From positions 186,001 to 250,000 of the forward strand of contig NZ_NGJY01000002.1 of the NCBI RefSeq assembly GCF_003987565.1: DNA of 64,000 nt, written 5' to 3'. This stretch comes from Vagococcus fessus (GTDB taxonomy: Bacteria > Bacillota > Bacilli > Lactobacillales > Vagococcaceae). Shown piece after piece: positions 8,050 through 17,891 of this stretch. Below the pieces are notes generated by a model. That model was not told the origin of the DNA. It searched no databases and was given only the letters and a program-made list of their open reading frames with translations. The stretch's first letter is position 1, and each line of letters begins with the position of its first letter. The position numbers and the translations under genes were made by a program.

Positions 8050-10692
8050 TTATTTTTTTAAAGTTGCAATACGTTCTTTAACAGCGGCTTGTTTTTCAAG
8101 ATAATCTTTTTCTTTTTCACGTTCTGCTGCAACAACTGCTTCTGGAGCACCTGCTACGAAACGCTCGTTAGAAAGTTTTCCTTGAACCATTTTTACTTCT
8201 TTCGTCCATTTGTCTAATTCTTTTTCAAGACGCACAATTTCTTCATCAATATTAATTAAATCAGCAAGTGGTAAGTAAATTTCAGCTCCTGTAATAACGG
8301 CACTCATCGCAAGCTCTGGTGCTTCAATACTTGGTGAAATTTCTAATTCTTCTGGATTACAGAAACGCTCAATATAGCTTGTATTCTCTTTCAAGAATTC
8401 TTCTACTGAACTGTCTGTTGTTTTAATTAATAATGTAATAGTTTTAGACATTGGTGTATTTACCTCAGAACGGATGTTACGAACTGAACGGATTAATTCT
8501 TTAAGTACTTCCATCCCATCTGCCGCTTTGGTATCAATCATACTTTCGTCTTTAACTGGGTACGGTGCTACAACGATTGAGTCACCTTGATGAGGGATTT
8601 TTTCCCAAATCGCTTCTGATACGAAAGGCATAATTGGGTGGATTAGACGCATAATGTTATCTAATGTGTGAACTAAGATACTACGTGTCATTTGTTTTTG
8701 GACTTCATCTTCACCGTAAAGAACTTCTTTACTCATTTCAATATACCAGTCACAGAAATCATCCCAGATAAAGTTATATAGGTAACGTCCCGCTTCACCA
8801 AATTCATATTTTTCAAATTGCGTATTCACACGGTCAATCGTTTCATTTAAGCGTGTTAAAATCCAACGGTCTGCAACTGTCTTATGACCTTCTAAGTTAA
8901 TATCTTCATAGCTAAAGTCTTCTGTATTCATTAATACAAAACGACTCGCATTCCAAATTTTGTTAATGAAATTCCAAGCAGCATCCATCTTATCATAGCT
9001 GAAACGCATATCTTGACCAGGTGTAGACCCTGTTGATAAGAACCAACGTAAGCTATCTGCACCGTATTTATCAATAACATCCATTGGGTCAATTCCGTTA
9101 CCTAGAGATTTACTCATCTTACGTCCATCTTCAGCACGGATTAAACCATGAATTAATACATTTTCAAATGGTGCTTTTTCAGTGAATTCTAAACTTTGGA
9201 AAATCATACGACTTACCCAGAAGAAAATAATGTCATACCCTGTTACTAATGTTGAATTAGGGAAATAACGTTTGTAGTCTGGATTTTCTTCATCTGGCCA
9301 GCCCATACCTGAGAATGGGAATAACGCAGAACTGAACCATGTATCTAACACATCTTCATCTTGGTTCCAGTTTTCCGGATCTTTTGGTGCTTCTTCTCCT
9401 ACATACATTTCGCCTGTTTCTTTATGATACCAAGCTGGAATACGATGTCCCCACCATAATTGACGAGAGATACACCAGTCATGAACATTTTCCATCCAAG
9501 ACATAAACGTATTTTCAAAACGAGGAGGGAAGAATTCCACTTTATCGTCTGTTGCTTGATTGTCCATTGCTTTTTTAGCAAGTGGCTCCATCTTAACAAA
9601 CCATTGAGTTGATAAACGCGGTTCAACAACAACACCACTACGTTCTGAGTGCCCAACGCTGTGTGTCATTTTTTCAATTTTAACTAAACGTCCTTCAGCA
9701 TCTAAATCAGCAATAACTGCTTTACGTGCTTCAAAACGGTCCATTCCGGCATATTTGCCACCTAACTCATTGATAGAGCCATCTTCATCCATAACATTAA
9801 CACGAGGAAGGTCATGACGATTACCAACCTCAAAGTCATTAGGGTCGTGAGCTGGTGTAATTTTAACAACACCTGTTCCAAAGTCCATCTCAACGTACTC
9901 ATCAGCAACAACTGGAATTTCTTTATTTAATAAAGGTAAAATAACGTTTTTACCAATTAAATGTTGGTAACGTTCATCATCAGGGTGAACTGCAACTGCT
10001 GTATCTCCTAACATTGTTTCAGGACGAGTTGTCGCAATTTCAACGCTATCTCCACTACCATCAGCAATTAAATAACTCATGTGGTAGAACGCCCCTTCAA
10101 CATCTTTATGAATAACTTCGATATCTGATAAAGCTGTTTTAGCTTTAGGGTCCCAGTTGATGATAAACTCACCACGGTAAATTAAGCCTTTTTCATATAA
10201 TTTAACAAATACTTTTTTAACTGCATCTGATAACCCATCGTCTAATGTAAAACGTTCACGGTCATAGTCTACAGAAATCCCAACTTTACCCCATTGCTCA
10301 CGGATATGTCCTGCATATTCCTCTTTCCATTCCCATGTTTTATCTAAGAATTTTTCACGGCCTAAGTCATAACGTGAAATGCCGTCTTCTGCTAATTTAG
10401 CTTCAACTTTTGCTTGTGTCGCAATACCAGCATGGTCCATTCCAGGCATCCATAATGTATCGTAGCCTTGCATACGTTTATGACGAATAATAATATCTTG
10501 TAAGGTTGTATCCCAAGCGTGACCTAAATGTAGTTTACCAGTTACGTTTGGTGGTGGAATAACGATTGAGTAAGGTTCTGCTTTAGGGTCTTCACTTGGT
10601 TTAAATAACCCTTTTTCTACCCATTTTTTATAACGTCCCGCTTCAACAGCTTGCGGTTCGTACTTTGTTGCCAGATTTTTTTCTTCTGTCAT
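8050..10692 (-). CDS. valS: Valyl-tRNA synthetase
   Basis: An 880-residue class I synthetase charging tRNA-Val. The HIGH motif appears as HLGH at residues 55-58 after PPPNVTGK, and [12 protein letters not shown] lies near residue 525. The CP1 editing domain ([19 protein letters not shown]) removes mischarged threonine. The C-terminal 65 residues form the coiled-coil arm typical of ValRS. Length is normal for the family. The gene is preceded by a T-box leader and followed closely by folC. Confidence 0.98.
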   Translation of the reverse strand: MTEEKNLATKYEPQAVEAGRYKKWVEKGLFKPSEDPKAEPYSIVIPPPNVTGKLHLGHAWDTTLQDIIIRHKRMQGYDTLWMPGMDHAGIATQAKVEAKLAEDGISRYDLGREKFLDKTWEWKEEYAGHIREQWGKVGISVDYDRERFTLDDGLSDAVKKVFVKLYEKGLIYRGEFIINWDPKAKTALSDIEVIHKDVEGAFYHMSYLIADGSGDSVEIATTRPETMLGDTAVAVHPDDERYQHLIGKNVILPLLNKEIPVVADEYVEMDFGTGVVKITPAHDPNDFEVGNRHDLPRVNVMDEDGSINELGGKYAGMDRFEARKAVIADLDAEGRLVKIEKMTHSVGHSERSGVVVEPRLSTQWFVKMEPLAKKAMDNQATDDKVEFFPPRFENTFMSWMENVHDWCISRQLWWGHRIPAWYHKETGEMYVGEEAPKDPENWNQDEDVLDTWFSSALFPFSGMGWPDEENPDYKRYFPNSTLVTGYDIIFFWVSRMIFQSLEFTEKAPFENVLIHGLIRAEDGRKMSKSLGNGIDPMDVIDKYGADSLRWFLSTGSTPGQDMRFSYDKMDAAWNFINKIWNASRFVLMNTEDFSYEDINLEGHKTVADRWILTRLNETIDRVNTQFEKYEFGEAGRYLYNFIWDDFCDWYIEMSKEVLYGEDEVQKQMTRSILVHTLDNIMRLIHPIMPFVSEAIWEKIPHQGDSIVVAPYPVKDESMIDTKAADGMEVLKELIRSVRNIRSEVNTPMSKTITLLIKTTDSSVEEFLKENTSYIERFCNPEELEISPSIEAPELAMSAVITGAEIYLPLADLINIDEEIVRLEKELDKWTKEVKMVQGKLSNERFVAGAPEAVVAAEREKEKDYLEKQAAVKERIATLKK

Positions 10693-10771
10693 ATCGATTC
10701 CTTCTTTCTTTTATATAAGTTTTTTTTAATAATAATGATTAACAGTGACAGTCAGGTGACAGTATTTTATC

Positions 10772-11014
10772 AATAAAAAAAGCCCTAAAACACATGTGTG
10801 TTTTAGGGCGAATTTACGCGGTACCACCTAAATTTATAGCAGACTATACTGCTACATCTTGGTGTGAAATAACGGTCACAACTCGGAATAGCCTACTATT
10901 AGTTCAGCTACTCAGACTATAAGCTACCTTCACTTCTTTAGAAATAAAAATCTTTCAGCCTTGGATTTTCTCTCTACGACTTCACCAGAAGTTACTCCTC
11001 TTAATCAGGGTCTT
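10772..11014 (-). ncRNA. T-box leader of valS
   Basis: The conserved T-box core AGGTGGTACCGCG lies at 10829-10817 (minus strand). It is followed by an intrinsic terminator: nearly perfect GCCCTAAAACACA-type arms at 10782-10809 and a U-run down to 10772. Upstream sequence forms stem I with the usual AGTA/GGTGA elements. Uncharged tRNA-Val would pair with the leader and favour the antiterminator. GTA followed by G, on the 3' side of stem I, is a candidate valine specifier, but I could not fold the leader to confirm it. Downstream of the terminator, about 80 nt lead to the valS start. Confidence 0.9.
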
Positions 11015-11020
11015 ATCAAC

Positions 11021-11049
11021 AGTTTACACGTTAATATTCTATTCGTCAA
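11021..11049 (-). promoter_or_regulatory. Predicted valS promoter
   Basis: TTGACG (11049-11044), 17 nt, TAAACT (11026-11021). It starts the T-box leader and lies only a few nt after the thiol peroxidase stop codon. Confidence 0.7.
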
Positions 11050-11057
11050 TTCTAATC

Positions 11058-11546
11058 TTATAGTGATTTCACAAAATCAAGAGCTGCTTCGTAATTAGGC
11101 TCTTCCGCTACTTCCGGAACGATTTCTTGATATCTGACAATACCTTCAGCATCGATTACGATAATTGTACGAGCTAAGAAATCCATCTCTGGAATATAAA
11201 GACCATAAGCTTTACCAAATACTTTTTCAGGATCGTGTAACATTTCCATCCCTACGCCTTCAGCTGCACACCAATTAGCTTGTTGCTCTTTAGTATTAGA
11301 AGAGATTGTCATTAAATGAATCCCTTCTAGATTTGCGGCTTCTTGATTGAAACGTTTAGTTTGAATGTGACAAACTGATGTATTAATATCTGGAACGATA
11401 CTTAACACTACTGGTTGTCCTTTCAATGAACTTAATGAAATTTCCTTATCCTCTAAATTGTTTAATTTAAACTCTGGAGCTTTCTCTCCGACTGTTACTT
11501 GAGTTCCTTCTAATTGTGCTGGTTTGCCTTTTAATGTAATTTCCAT
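11058..11546 (-). CDS. tpx: Thiol peroxidase
   Basis: A 162-residue Tpx-type atypical 2-Cys peroxiredoxin that reduces hydroperoxides using thioredoxin. The peroxidatic cysteine is Cys59 in NTSVCHIQTKRFN and the resolving cysteine is Cys93 in NWCAAEG. A longer frame runs 32 codons further upstream into the rex terminator, but it has no ribosome site there. The ATG at 11546 has GGAGG at proper spacing and matches family N-termini. It follows the redox sensor rex, with a terminator-like hairpin between. Confidence 0.95.
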   Translation of the reverse strand: MEITLKGKPAQLEGTQVTVGEKAPEFKLNNLEDKEISLSSLKGQPVVLSIVPDINTSVCHIQTKRFNQEAANLEGIHLMTISSNTKEQQANWCAAEGVGMEMLHDPEKVFGKAYGLYIPEMDFLARTIIVIDAEGIVRYQEIVPEVAEEPNYEAALDFVKSL

Positions 11547-11589
11547 ACTATACGCCTCCGTTAGTCTATTTGTTCTACCCCCAGTGTAC

Positions 11590-11622
11590 AAAAAAAAAGC
11601 ATCCTCTACCAAGAAGACGCTT
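11590..11622 (-). terminator. Terminator after rex
   Basis: Arms AAGCGTC / GATGCTT with a 12-nt loop followed by a run of nine U on the minus strand. It lies between rex and tpx, so some rex transcripts should stop here. Confidence 0.65.
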
Positions 11623-11641
11623 GTGATTTTATATCCAATCA

Positions 11642-12310
11642 CTATTGATTAGCAAAATTAAACTGTTTATTAGATGTAAAGTTCTCATCAAAATAAATCA
11701 GAGTTTGAAGCTCTGTCGTCAAATCAATGTACTGAATCTTAACATTATCAGGTACTTTTACACGCCCTGGTGCAAAATTTAGAATAGCTGTAATTCCGGC
11801 TTCAACCATTTGATCGACTGCTGCTTGAGAATGTTGACTTGGAACAGTGGCAATCGCTGTTGTAATTCCTTCTTTTTCAACTATTTTTGTTAAATCTTTC
11901 ATGTCTTGAATAACAATGTTATTAATTTTTGTCCCTACTAATTCAGGATCACTATCAAATGCCGCCACAATCGTCAGGTTATCATTACGTCGGAAATTAT
12001 TTTTTACTAGAGCTTTTCCTAGATTACCAGCACCTACTAAGGCGATTTTCTTTTCAACTTGGGTATTTAATATATGACTGAAAACTTGGATTAAATAACT
12101 GACATCGTAGCCATAACCACTACGACCTAATTCCCCAAAGTGAGAAAAATCACGACGAATGGTGGCAGATGGCACTTGGATAAGTTGGCTAAATTCTTTT
12201 GATTTAATACGCTCTACTTTTGATTCCTCAAGCATTTTTAAATAACGATAATACAACGGGATACGCTTGGCTGTTGCATTAGGAATCTTACATTCTTCTA
12301 CCTTGCTCAT
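11642..12310 (-). CDS. rex: Redox-sensing transcriptional repressor Rex
   Basis: A 222-residue Rex protein. The N-terminal winged helix (RIPLYYRYLKMLEESKVERIKS, then PSATIRRDFSHFGELGRSGYGY) binds DNA. The Rossmann fold VGAGNLGKALV senses the NADH/NAD+ ratio, and a C-terminal helix supports the dimer. Rex represses fermentation and respiration genes until NADH rises. It has its own promoter, with a Rex-box-like sequence just upstream that suggests autoregulation. Confidence 0.97.
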   Translation of the reverse strand: MSKVEECKIPNATAKRIPLYYRYLKMLEESKVERIKSKEFSQLIQVPSATIRRDFSHFGELGRSGYGYDVSYLIQVFSHILNTQVEKKIALVGAGNLGKALVKNNFRRNDNLTIVAAFDSDPELVGTKINNIVIQDMKDLTKIVEKEGITTAIATVPSQHSQAAVDQMVEAGITAILNFAPGRVKVPDNVKIQYIDLTTELQTLIYFDENFTSNKQFNFANQ

Positions 12311-12344
12311 ACTGACACCTCCTTGTTAAAATATTCACACTTTC

Positions 12345-12373
12345 AGTTTACCACTGTCTAGACCTATTGACAA
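12345..12373 (-). promoter_or_regulatory. Predicted rex promoter
   Basis: TTGTCA (12373-12368), 17 nt, TAAACT (12350-12345). A Rex-box-like element at 12379-12396 has a perfect left half TTGTGAA and a weaker right half TAACCAA (11 of 14 fixed positions match TTGTGAA-N4-TTCACAA). Confidence 0.55.
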
Positions 12374-12398
12374 CAACTTTGTGAAGAATTAACCAAAC

Positions 12399-12433
12399 AA
12401 AAAAAGACTAAAATGTTATTTCTAGTCTTTTTT
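12399..12433 (-). terminator. Terminator after thiI
   Basis: Perfect 10-bp arms AAAAAGACTA / TAGTCTTTTT with a 12-nt loop and flanking U-run, just past the thiI stop. Confidence 0.8.
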
Positions 12434-12436
12434 ATA

Positions 12437-13654
12437 CTATAATAAATCAGAAAACTCGTCTTTTTCACCTTGTAAATAAGTCTGTCCTGATTGTATTTCA
12501 GAAATGACGATGCCATCAACCGCTCTAGCAACAAGCCCTTCAACGTCCATCTTCTCTTCAAACGCAAGCGCCCGGTCTAAACGTGGCTTTGTTTTTGGTT
12601 TAGGTGGCGCAAAAATTGTACAACAATCTTCAAACGGTTGGATTGCTAAATCAAACGTGTCGATTTTTTCAGCAATTTCAATAATTTCATTTTTATCCAT
12701 AGCAACAACTGGTCTAATGATCGGCGTCGTTGTCACGTCATTAATCGCAATCATACTATGTAAGGTTTGAGAGGCTACTTGTCCTAATGACTCCCCATTA
12801 AAAATAGCTAAACCTTTACGTTTCTTCATAATTTCATCTGTTATACGTAACATGAATCGACGTGTGATTGTCATTAGATACCCTTCATCCACATGTTTCT
12901 TAATTTCTTCTTGTATTTCAGTGAATGGGACTTCAATAAACTGAATGCCACCTACATATGGCACTAATTTAACAGTTAAATCTTTGGCTTTATCTAAAGC
13001 TTGTTGACTTGTGTATGGAGGACTATGGAAATGAACGGCTTCAATTTCCACTCCACGCTTCATGGCTAAGAATCCAGCTACTGGTGAATCGATTCCTCCA
13101 GATAACATTAACATTCCTTTGCCACTAGAGCCTACTGGTAAACCACCAGCACCTCTTATTGTCTCACATGATAAGTAAGCCCCATCCATACGAATCTCTA
13201 CACGCATCGTAATATCAGGCTGTTTCATCTTAACTGCAATGTCTGGAATAGCTTGAATGACATGATAGCCTACTTCACGGTTTAACTCATTTGTATCTAA
13301 GACAAAATCATGGTCAGCACGTCTTGTGTTAACTTTGAAGCTCATACCGTCTTCATAATTTTCCTTGACCATTTTAACAGCTGTTTCATAGATTGTATCC
13401 AAATCTTTTTCAACACGTATTGCGGGAGAAAAGTTTTGAATCCCAAAAATTGGTTTTAGCGCTTCAATAACACCTTGGCTATCTTCACCATTTAAAAGTA
13501 AATGCATACGATCACGTTCACCGTGTACTTTAACATTTGGATAAGCACGTAATGCTTTTTTTACATTTTGTGCTAATATGCGAATAAAAATCTTTTTATT
13601 TTTACCCTTTGTCGATAGCTCGCCATAGCGAACCATTATCTCTGTATAATTCAT
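12437..13654 (-). CDS. thiI: tRNA 4-thiouridine synthetase ThiI
   Basis: A 405-residue ThiI: N-terminal ferredoxin-like and THUMP RNA-binding part (about residues 60-165), then a PP-loop adenylation domain with [17 protein letters not shown] near residue 183. There is no C-terminal rhodanese domain, as usual in Firmicutes. It installs s4U8 in tRNA, taking sulfur from a dedicated cysteine desulfurase. Such an enzyme is encoded 15 nt upstream, so the pair forms a working unit. Confidence 0.95.
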   Translation of the reverse strand: MNYTEIMVRYGELSTKGKNKKIFIRILAQNVKKALRAYPNVKVHGERDRMHLLLNGEDSQGVIEALKPIFGIQNFSPAIRVEKDLDTIYETAVKMVKENYEDGMSFKVNTRRADHDFVLDTNELNREVGYHVIQAIPDIAVKMKQPDITMRVEIRMDGAYLSCETIRGAGGLPVGSSGKGMLMLSGGIDSPVAGFLAMKRGVEIEAVHFHSPPYTSQQALDKAKDLTVKLVPYVGGIQFIEVPFTEIQEEIKKHVDEGYLMTITRRFMLRITDEIMKKRKGLAIFNGESLGQVASQTLHSMIAINDVTTTPIIRPVVAMDKNEIIEIAEKIDTFDLAIQPFEDCCTIFAPPKPKTKPRLDRALAFEEKMDVEGLVARAVDGIVISEIQSGQTYLQGEKDEFSDLL

Positions 13655-13669
13655 TCAGTTCCGTCCTTA

Positions 13670-14818
13670 CTAACTATTAATTTTTGAAAACTGTTCTTGT
13701 AATTGATTGAAAGCAACCATAAATTGCTCTGCTTCAACCATTGTTGATTCGGCATTTAAACTTGCTCGAACTGCTGTAATAGCTTTATCATCAGCAACTC
13801 CCATAGCATGTAGTGTACTACCAGATACTTTACTCTTACTTGAACAAGCACTTGTTGTCGAAATAATAATATCCTTTTTCTCAAAAGCGTGTACAAGTAC
13901 CTCGCCTTTGATATCTTTTAAGCCAAAACAAATAATATGTGGTGCAAAATCTTCAGAATCTTCAGAGAATAACGTTACTTTATCGTATTTTCCTAATGAA
14001 TCCATTAAGTACTCTTTGATATTGGCTTCGCGTTTATTTTTCAACTCTTGGTCTTCTAGTTGCAATCTAACCGCTCTTGCCATCGCTACGATTCCTGCTA
14101 CATTTTCAGTCCCGCTACGTTTTTGTCCCTCTTGTCCACCACCATTTAATAACGGTGCAATACGACGACCTTTACGCCAATAAATAAATCCAACCCCTTT
14201 TGGTCCGTGGAATTTATGAGCTGAGAATGTCGCAAAATCAACACGAGGTGTTAGATAGTTAGAAACTGGAACTTTACCTAACGCCTGCACAGCATCTACA
14301 TGGAAATGAATGGTTGGATAAGCTTCTAATACTTCTCCAATTTCTTTAATAGGTTGAATCGCACCCATCTCATTATTAACACCCATTACAGATACTAAGA
14401 TGGTATCTTTACGAATTAAGCTTTCTAATTCTTCAACTTTAGCACGTCCGCGTTTATCAACAGGTAACACACTAATTTCAAAACCAAACTCAACAAGTTG
14501 TGCTGCTGCTTTAGAAACGGCACTATGTTCAACTGCTGAAATAATAATATGTTTACCAAAGCCGTGTTTCTCAATTGCTGTTCCTTTGATGACCCAGTTG
14601 TCGCCTTCTGTCCCACCACTTGTAAAGAAGATCTCTTCTGGCGTTACACTTAAACCTTCTGCAATTTGTTTCCGTGACTCTGAAAGTAAGCGGCTTGCTT
14701 GATTTCCTAAATGATGTAAACTTGAAGGATTTCCCATAATACGTTGAGATGTCTTCATGTAGGCATCTAAAACACTAGGATGAATTGCAGTTGTTGCACT
14801 ATTATCAAAATATATCAT
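13670..14818 (-). CDS. Cysteine desulfurase (ThiI partner, NifS/IscS family)
   Basis: A 382-residue class V PLP enzyme. IYFDNSATTAIHP starts the protein, SAHKFHGPKGVGF near residue 203 holds the PLP lysine, and STTSACSSKSKVSG near residue 325 holds the catalytic cysteine loop. It releases sulfur from cysteine as a persulfide. Adjacency to thiI points to the NifZ-type tRNA thiolation role rather than Fe-S assembly. A longer frame starts at a GTG inside the GAGGTG ribosome site; the ATG at 14818 is therefore preferred. Confidence 0.92.
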   Translation of the reverse strand: MIYFDNSATTAIHPSVLDAYMKTSQRIMGNPSSLHHLGNQASRLLSESRKQIAEGLSVTPEEIFFTSGGTEGDNWVIKGTAIEKHGFGKHIIISAVEHSAVSKAAAQLVEFGFEISVLPVDKRGRAKVEELESLIRKDTILVSVMGVNNEMGAIQPIKEIGEVLEAYPTIHFHVDAVQALGKVPVSNYLTPRVDFATFSAHKFHGPKGVGFIYWRKGRRIAPLLNGGGQEGQKRSGTENVAGIVAMARAVRLQLEDQELKNKREANIKEYLMDSLGKYDKVTLFSEDSEDFAPHIICFGLKDIKGEVLVHAFEKKDIIISTTSACSSKSKVSGSTLHAMGVADDKAITAVRASLNAESTMVEAEQFMVAFNQLQEQFSKINS

Positions 14819-14836
14819 CGTTAACACCTCTTTATA

Positions 14837-14850
14837 TTAGTCATGACTAA
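14837..14850. promoter_or_regulatory. Palindrome in the desulfurase-thiI leader
   Basis: TTAGTCATGACTAA is a perfect 14-bp palindrome starting 19 nt upstream of the desulfurase start, close to a possible -10 TATAGA. It looks like an operator for a dimeric repressor; the protein is unknown. Confidence 0.4.
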
Positions 14851-14941
14851 GTCTATAGAACTTAACCGTCTCTTGTTACAAATCATTATTAATTATAGTC
14901 TTTATCCCAACTAATATCAATCTTACAAACCCATAACATAT

Positions 14942-14973
14942 AAAAAAACCAGAAGCTTAAGCCTCTGGTTTTT
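14942..14973 (-). terminator. Terminator overlapping the ezrA stop codon
   Basis: Arms AAAAACCAGAGGC-type / complementary, one mismatch, followed by a U-run on the minus strand. The TAA of ezrA lies in the base of the stem. Confidence 0.75.
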
Positions 14974-16702
14974 AGAAAGTAATATCTTGATTTTTAGTTT
15001 TGAAGTAAGCTGCTTCAATACGTTTGAAAGCACCTGGTTCTACTTTTTCTAAAGCAACACCAATTTCATCTAATGCATCATGATAATTATACTCTTGAAC
15101 AAATAGACGATAGCTCTTCTCACCTGCAATAGCAATTTCTTCATGACTCATACGGTAACGATTCGCATACTGTAACATCTCTTCAGTTAAAGCAGCACTA
15201 TCAATTAGTTCTTCTGTCTTAGTATGTAAAACTTCTAAATCTTGTTCACAGAAATCAACTAGTTGATTGATACGATCCATATCAATTCTAATTTTATTTA
15301 ACTCATGACTTAATTCTTCAATACGATCAGTTGCCACATAAAAGAAGTCAAAATAATTTTGTGGAATACCTGGTAAACGTTGTTTATCAACATAACGTTT
15401 TAAAGTTCTTAAATCAAATTCAAACTCATCAATCTTAGTTTGAGCTACTTTTTCACCTTCACGTAATGCATCGCATGCTTCTGTAATTTCAATCTGTTGA
15501 TTTTCGATTTCATCTAACATCTCAATATCATTCTCTAAACGAGCTTGAACTTGGCTGTAGATAACTTCTTCAGCTTCAACATTTTCTTTTAATGATTCAA
15601 ATGATTTTTGTAGGTCTTCTAATTGAGTTTGCGACCCTCTTGTAATCCCTAATTCATTCTTATTTAATTCGTAACTTTGAGAAACATGATCTAACTCAAT
15701 GACTAGTTTATGATTATTTTCTAGAACATGTTGGATATATGCTTCAACAACTGGTAGCTTTTCATGTACAAATTGCTTAGCTTCAATTTCTTTTTCTAAT
15801 TGACTATATAAACCATCAATACGTGATGCGATTTTTTCATTTTCTTCTCGTGCATCTGACAGTTCAAAGCGTCCTAATGTTTTAACATTTAATTCAATTT
15901 TTGTTTTAACTTTTTCAAATTCTTTTTCAAAATCATCTGAGACAAATTTGTAATTTTGCTCTAATAATTTTTGATAAGCTTCTTGCAACTCTTCTAATTG
16001 ACTAGGAAACTCTGTTTCTAGTTCTTCAACAAGTGGAGGAATACTTTCCATTGTTGATTCTAATTCATAAGTGTGATTTTCAGCTTGTTTTAAAACATCA
16101 CCAGCTTCAACAGGATCCCCTGACGAATTTAGGTTAACAAACTCTTTGAATTCAGATTCAATTTCATCGATTTGTTTGTTGATTTCTGATAACGTTGGAC
16201 CGAATTTGTTTGGTTCTTCTTTAGACATTTTTTTAATAATTTCATACTTGTCTAAAGCTTCTTGAACTTCAACTGAGTTTCTTTCCTCTGTTTCTCTAAG
16301 TTCTTTTAAGCCTGCACGAACCTCTTCAACTTCTTTTTCCATTTCATCCATTGTTTCAAACGCATCGTTGACCGCTTGTTTCACTTGCATAAAGCGTAAT
16401 GTTTCATTTAAATTTTCTGCTTCAAAAATTCTCGTTTCTAATGCAGCGAAGGAAGTTGTTGAAATATCCGTCCACTTTTGATTCCATTCACGGAATGTAT
16501 TTTGACTTTGACCGATCAAATGCATTTTTTTGATTTCTTCAACTTCATCGACGACAGGTAGATCGAATAAAGCACTCTTACGCTTTTCTAAATCATCTAA
16601 GCGTTCTTCATTTTTTCGTCTTATTAAGAAAGCAACTAAATACATGATTGCTGCAATCAAAATAATAGCCAAGAATATCCACAGGATAGTATTTGATTTC
16701 AT
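14972..16702 (-). CDS. ezrA: Septation ring formation regulator EzrA
   Basis: A 576-residue EzrA. One N-terminal membrane segment (ILWIFLAIILIAAIMYLVAFL, about residues 5-25) is followed by a long, mostly coiled-coil cytoplasmic part made of spectrin-like repeats. EzrA restrains FtsZ ring assembly and links divisome and cell-wall synthesis. The longest frame begins ten codons upstream, but GGAGG lies 7 nt before the ATG at 16702, which is the start used here. It is divergent from nothing and carries its own extended -10 promoter. Confidence 0.93.
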   Translation of the reverse strand: MKSNTILWIFLAIILIAAIMYLVAFLIRRKNEERLDDLEKRKSALFDLPVVDEVEEIKKMHLIGQSQNTFREWNQKWTDISTTSFAALETRIFEAENLNETLRFMQVKQAVNDAFETMDEMEKEVEEVRAGLKELRETEERNSVEVQEALDKYEIIKKMSKEEPNKFGPTLSEINKQIDEIESEFKEFVNLNSSGDPVEAGDVLKQAENHTYELESTMESIPPLVEELETEFPSQLEELQEAYQKLLEQNYKFVSDDFEKEFEKVKTKIELNVKTLGRFELSDAREENEKIASRIDGLYSQLEKEIEAKQFVHEKLPVVEAYIQHVLENNHKLVIELDHVSQSYELNKNELGITRGSQTQLEDLQKSFESLKENVEAEEVIYSQVQARLENDIEMLDEIENQQIEITEACDALREGEKVAQTKIDEFEFDLRTLKRYVDKQRLPGIPQNYFDFFYVATDRIEELSHELNKIRIDMDRINQLVDFCEQDLEVLHTKTEELIDSAALTEEMLQYANRYRMSHEEIAIAGEKSYRLFVQEYNYHDALDEIGVALEKVEPGAFKRIEAAYFKTKNQDITF

Positions 16703-16830
16703 TAAATTTCCTCCATTTTTTTTGAACATCATCTTTAGTTTACAAGTAATGCGACACTAAGAATAATCATTTCATTCATTTATTTTTTTATCGTAACGTT
16801 ATGTCATCTAATTTTTTGCATCTACTCTGA

Positions 16831-16859
16831 ATTATATCACAATAACTTATTTCTATCAC
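16831..16859 (-). promoter_or_regulatory. Predicted ezrA promoter
   Basis: GTGATA (16859-16854), 17 nt, TATAAT (16836-16831) preceded by TG-n (extended -10). The leader is about 120 nt. Confidence 0.6.
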
Positions 16860-16876
16860 TACTAAAATACATTTTT

Positions 16877-16900
16877 TTTAATAGAATGTATTCTATTAAA
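16877..16900. repeat. 24-bp perfect palindrome between DUF72 gene and ezrA promoter
   Basis: Arms TTTAATAGAAT / ATTCTATTAAA flank a central GT. Neither strand has the U-run expected of a strong terminator, so it may be an operator upstream of ezrA or a weak terminator/RNA-stability hairpin after the DUF72 gene. Confidence 0.5.
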
Positions 16901-16932
16901 ACTTTGTATTTTATGATTTACTGCTGTTATTT

Positions 16933-17772
16933 TTATTCCCCAAACAAATCTAATTGTTTTGGATTTAGATTATCATAAACCAAATTTAATTTCGATGTGA
17001 ATGTTAATGCGTTCGCCCCTGCATCTCCTCCAGAATTATTGTTAAAAATAACATAAACATCTTTAACACTCTCAGATACCATGCTCACATGAGCAGCCAA
17101 ATTTGTTAATTCTTCCTCATTGTAACGGTATAAGGTCCTCTTCTTACGCCAATTGTCACCTTTAGCAACCCACGCATTAGGATTTCTACCGTGAAATCTG
17201 AAAATGTGATAATCAGATGTTGTTCGAACTGTATCAAATGGCACTGACTTATTCTGTACCTGTGGTTCATCGATAGTCAGTAAACTATATTTCTCATCTC
17301 TCATAAACTGACACATCTGTTTATAATTCAGAGAGTCATACCAGCTTGGATGTCTAAATTCTATTGATAATGGCCAGTCTTTCAAAATCTTTCGTAAGCG
17401 TCGTAAATAAATAATAGAACTTTCAGTACAAGCAAATGTAGCTGGAAATTGAAATAAAATACTTCCTAATTTACCAGATGTCAGCAATGGTGTGAATGTT
17501 GTTATATATTTTTCATATAAAGCTTTTTCAGATTCAAAAAAATCTTGCCATGGTCTATGTGTCGTCATACATTGGTGGGCTTTTATTATAAATTTAAAGT
17601 CAGCAGGTGTCGCTTCAATCCAATTGTTTACCGTTTTAATTGAGGGAATACCATAAAAAGAAGTATCTAACTCCACTATAGGTAAAACAGAGGCATACTC
17701 CGCTAATGTTATATTGTCTTTATTAAGCAAAATGGGATGTTCGCCCCAACTTGTTAAACCAACTCTTATCAT
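16933..17772 (-). CDS. DUF72 (YecE-like) protein
   Basis: A 279-residue DUF72 protein with a predicted TIM-barrel fold. Family blocks seen are IRVGLTSWGEHP at the start, LDTSFYGIPS, FKFIIKAHQCMTTHRPW, ILFQFPATFA, SIEFRHPSWYD and the C-terminal YVIFNNNSGGDAGANA. No biochemical function is firmly established. Length is normal and GGGGG precedes the ATG. It is divergent from the asparaginase gene. Confidence 0.9.
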   Translation of the reverse strand: MIRVGLTSWGEHPILLNKDNITLAEYASVLPIVELDTSFYGIPSIKTVNNWIEATPADFKFIIKAHQCMTTHRPWQDFFESEKALYEKYITTFTPLLTSGKLGSILFQFPATFACTESSIIYLRRLRKILKDWPLSIEFRHPSWYDSLNYKQMCQFMRDEKYSLLTIDEPQVQNKSVPFDTVRTTSDYHIFRFHGRNPNAWVAKGDNWRKKRTLYRYNEEELTNLAAHVSMVSESVKDVYVIFNNNSGGDAGANALTFTSKLNLVYDNLNPKQLDLFGE

Positions 17773-17891
17773 CGTTTCTTCCCCCTTATTTATTTAGTGT
17801 AACTCAATGTATTTTATTTTTCAAAAACAAGATAGTTTTAATTATTTTTGTTATAATTGTTTAGAAACTACATATAGAAAGTTGGGTCGAA

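Noticed and set aside
11563-11591. Promoter-like TTGTAC-17-TAGACT upstream of tpx
   Set aside because: A transcript from this site would begin inside the GGAGG ribosome site, so it is unlikely to drive tpx expression.
12364-12567. Minus-strand 67-codon ORF at the end of thiI
   Set aside because: It overlaps thiI in another frame and runs through the thiI terminator; no ribosome site.
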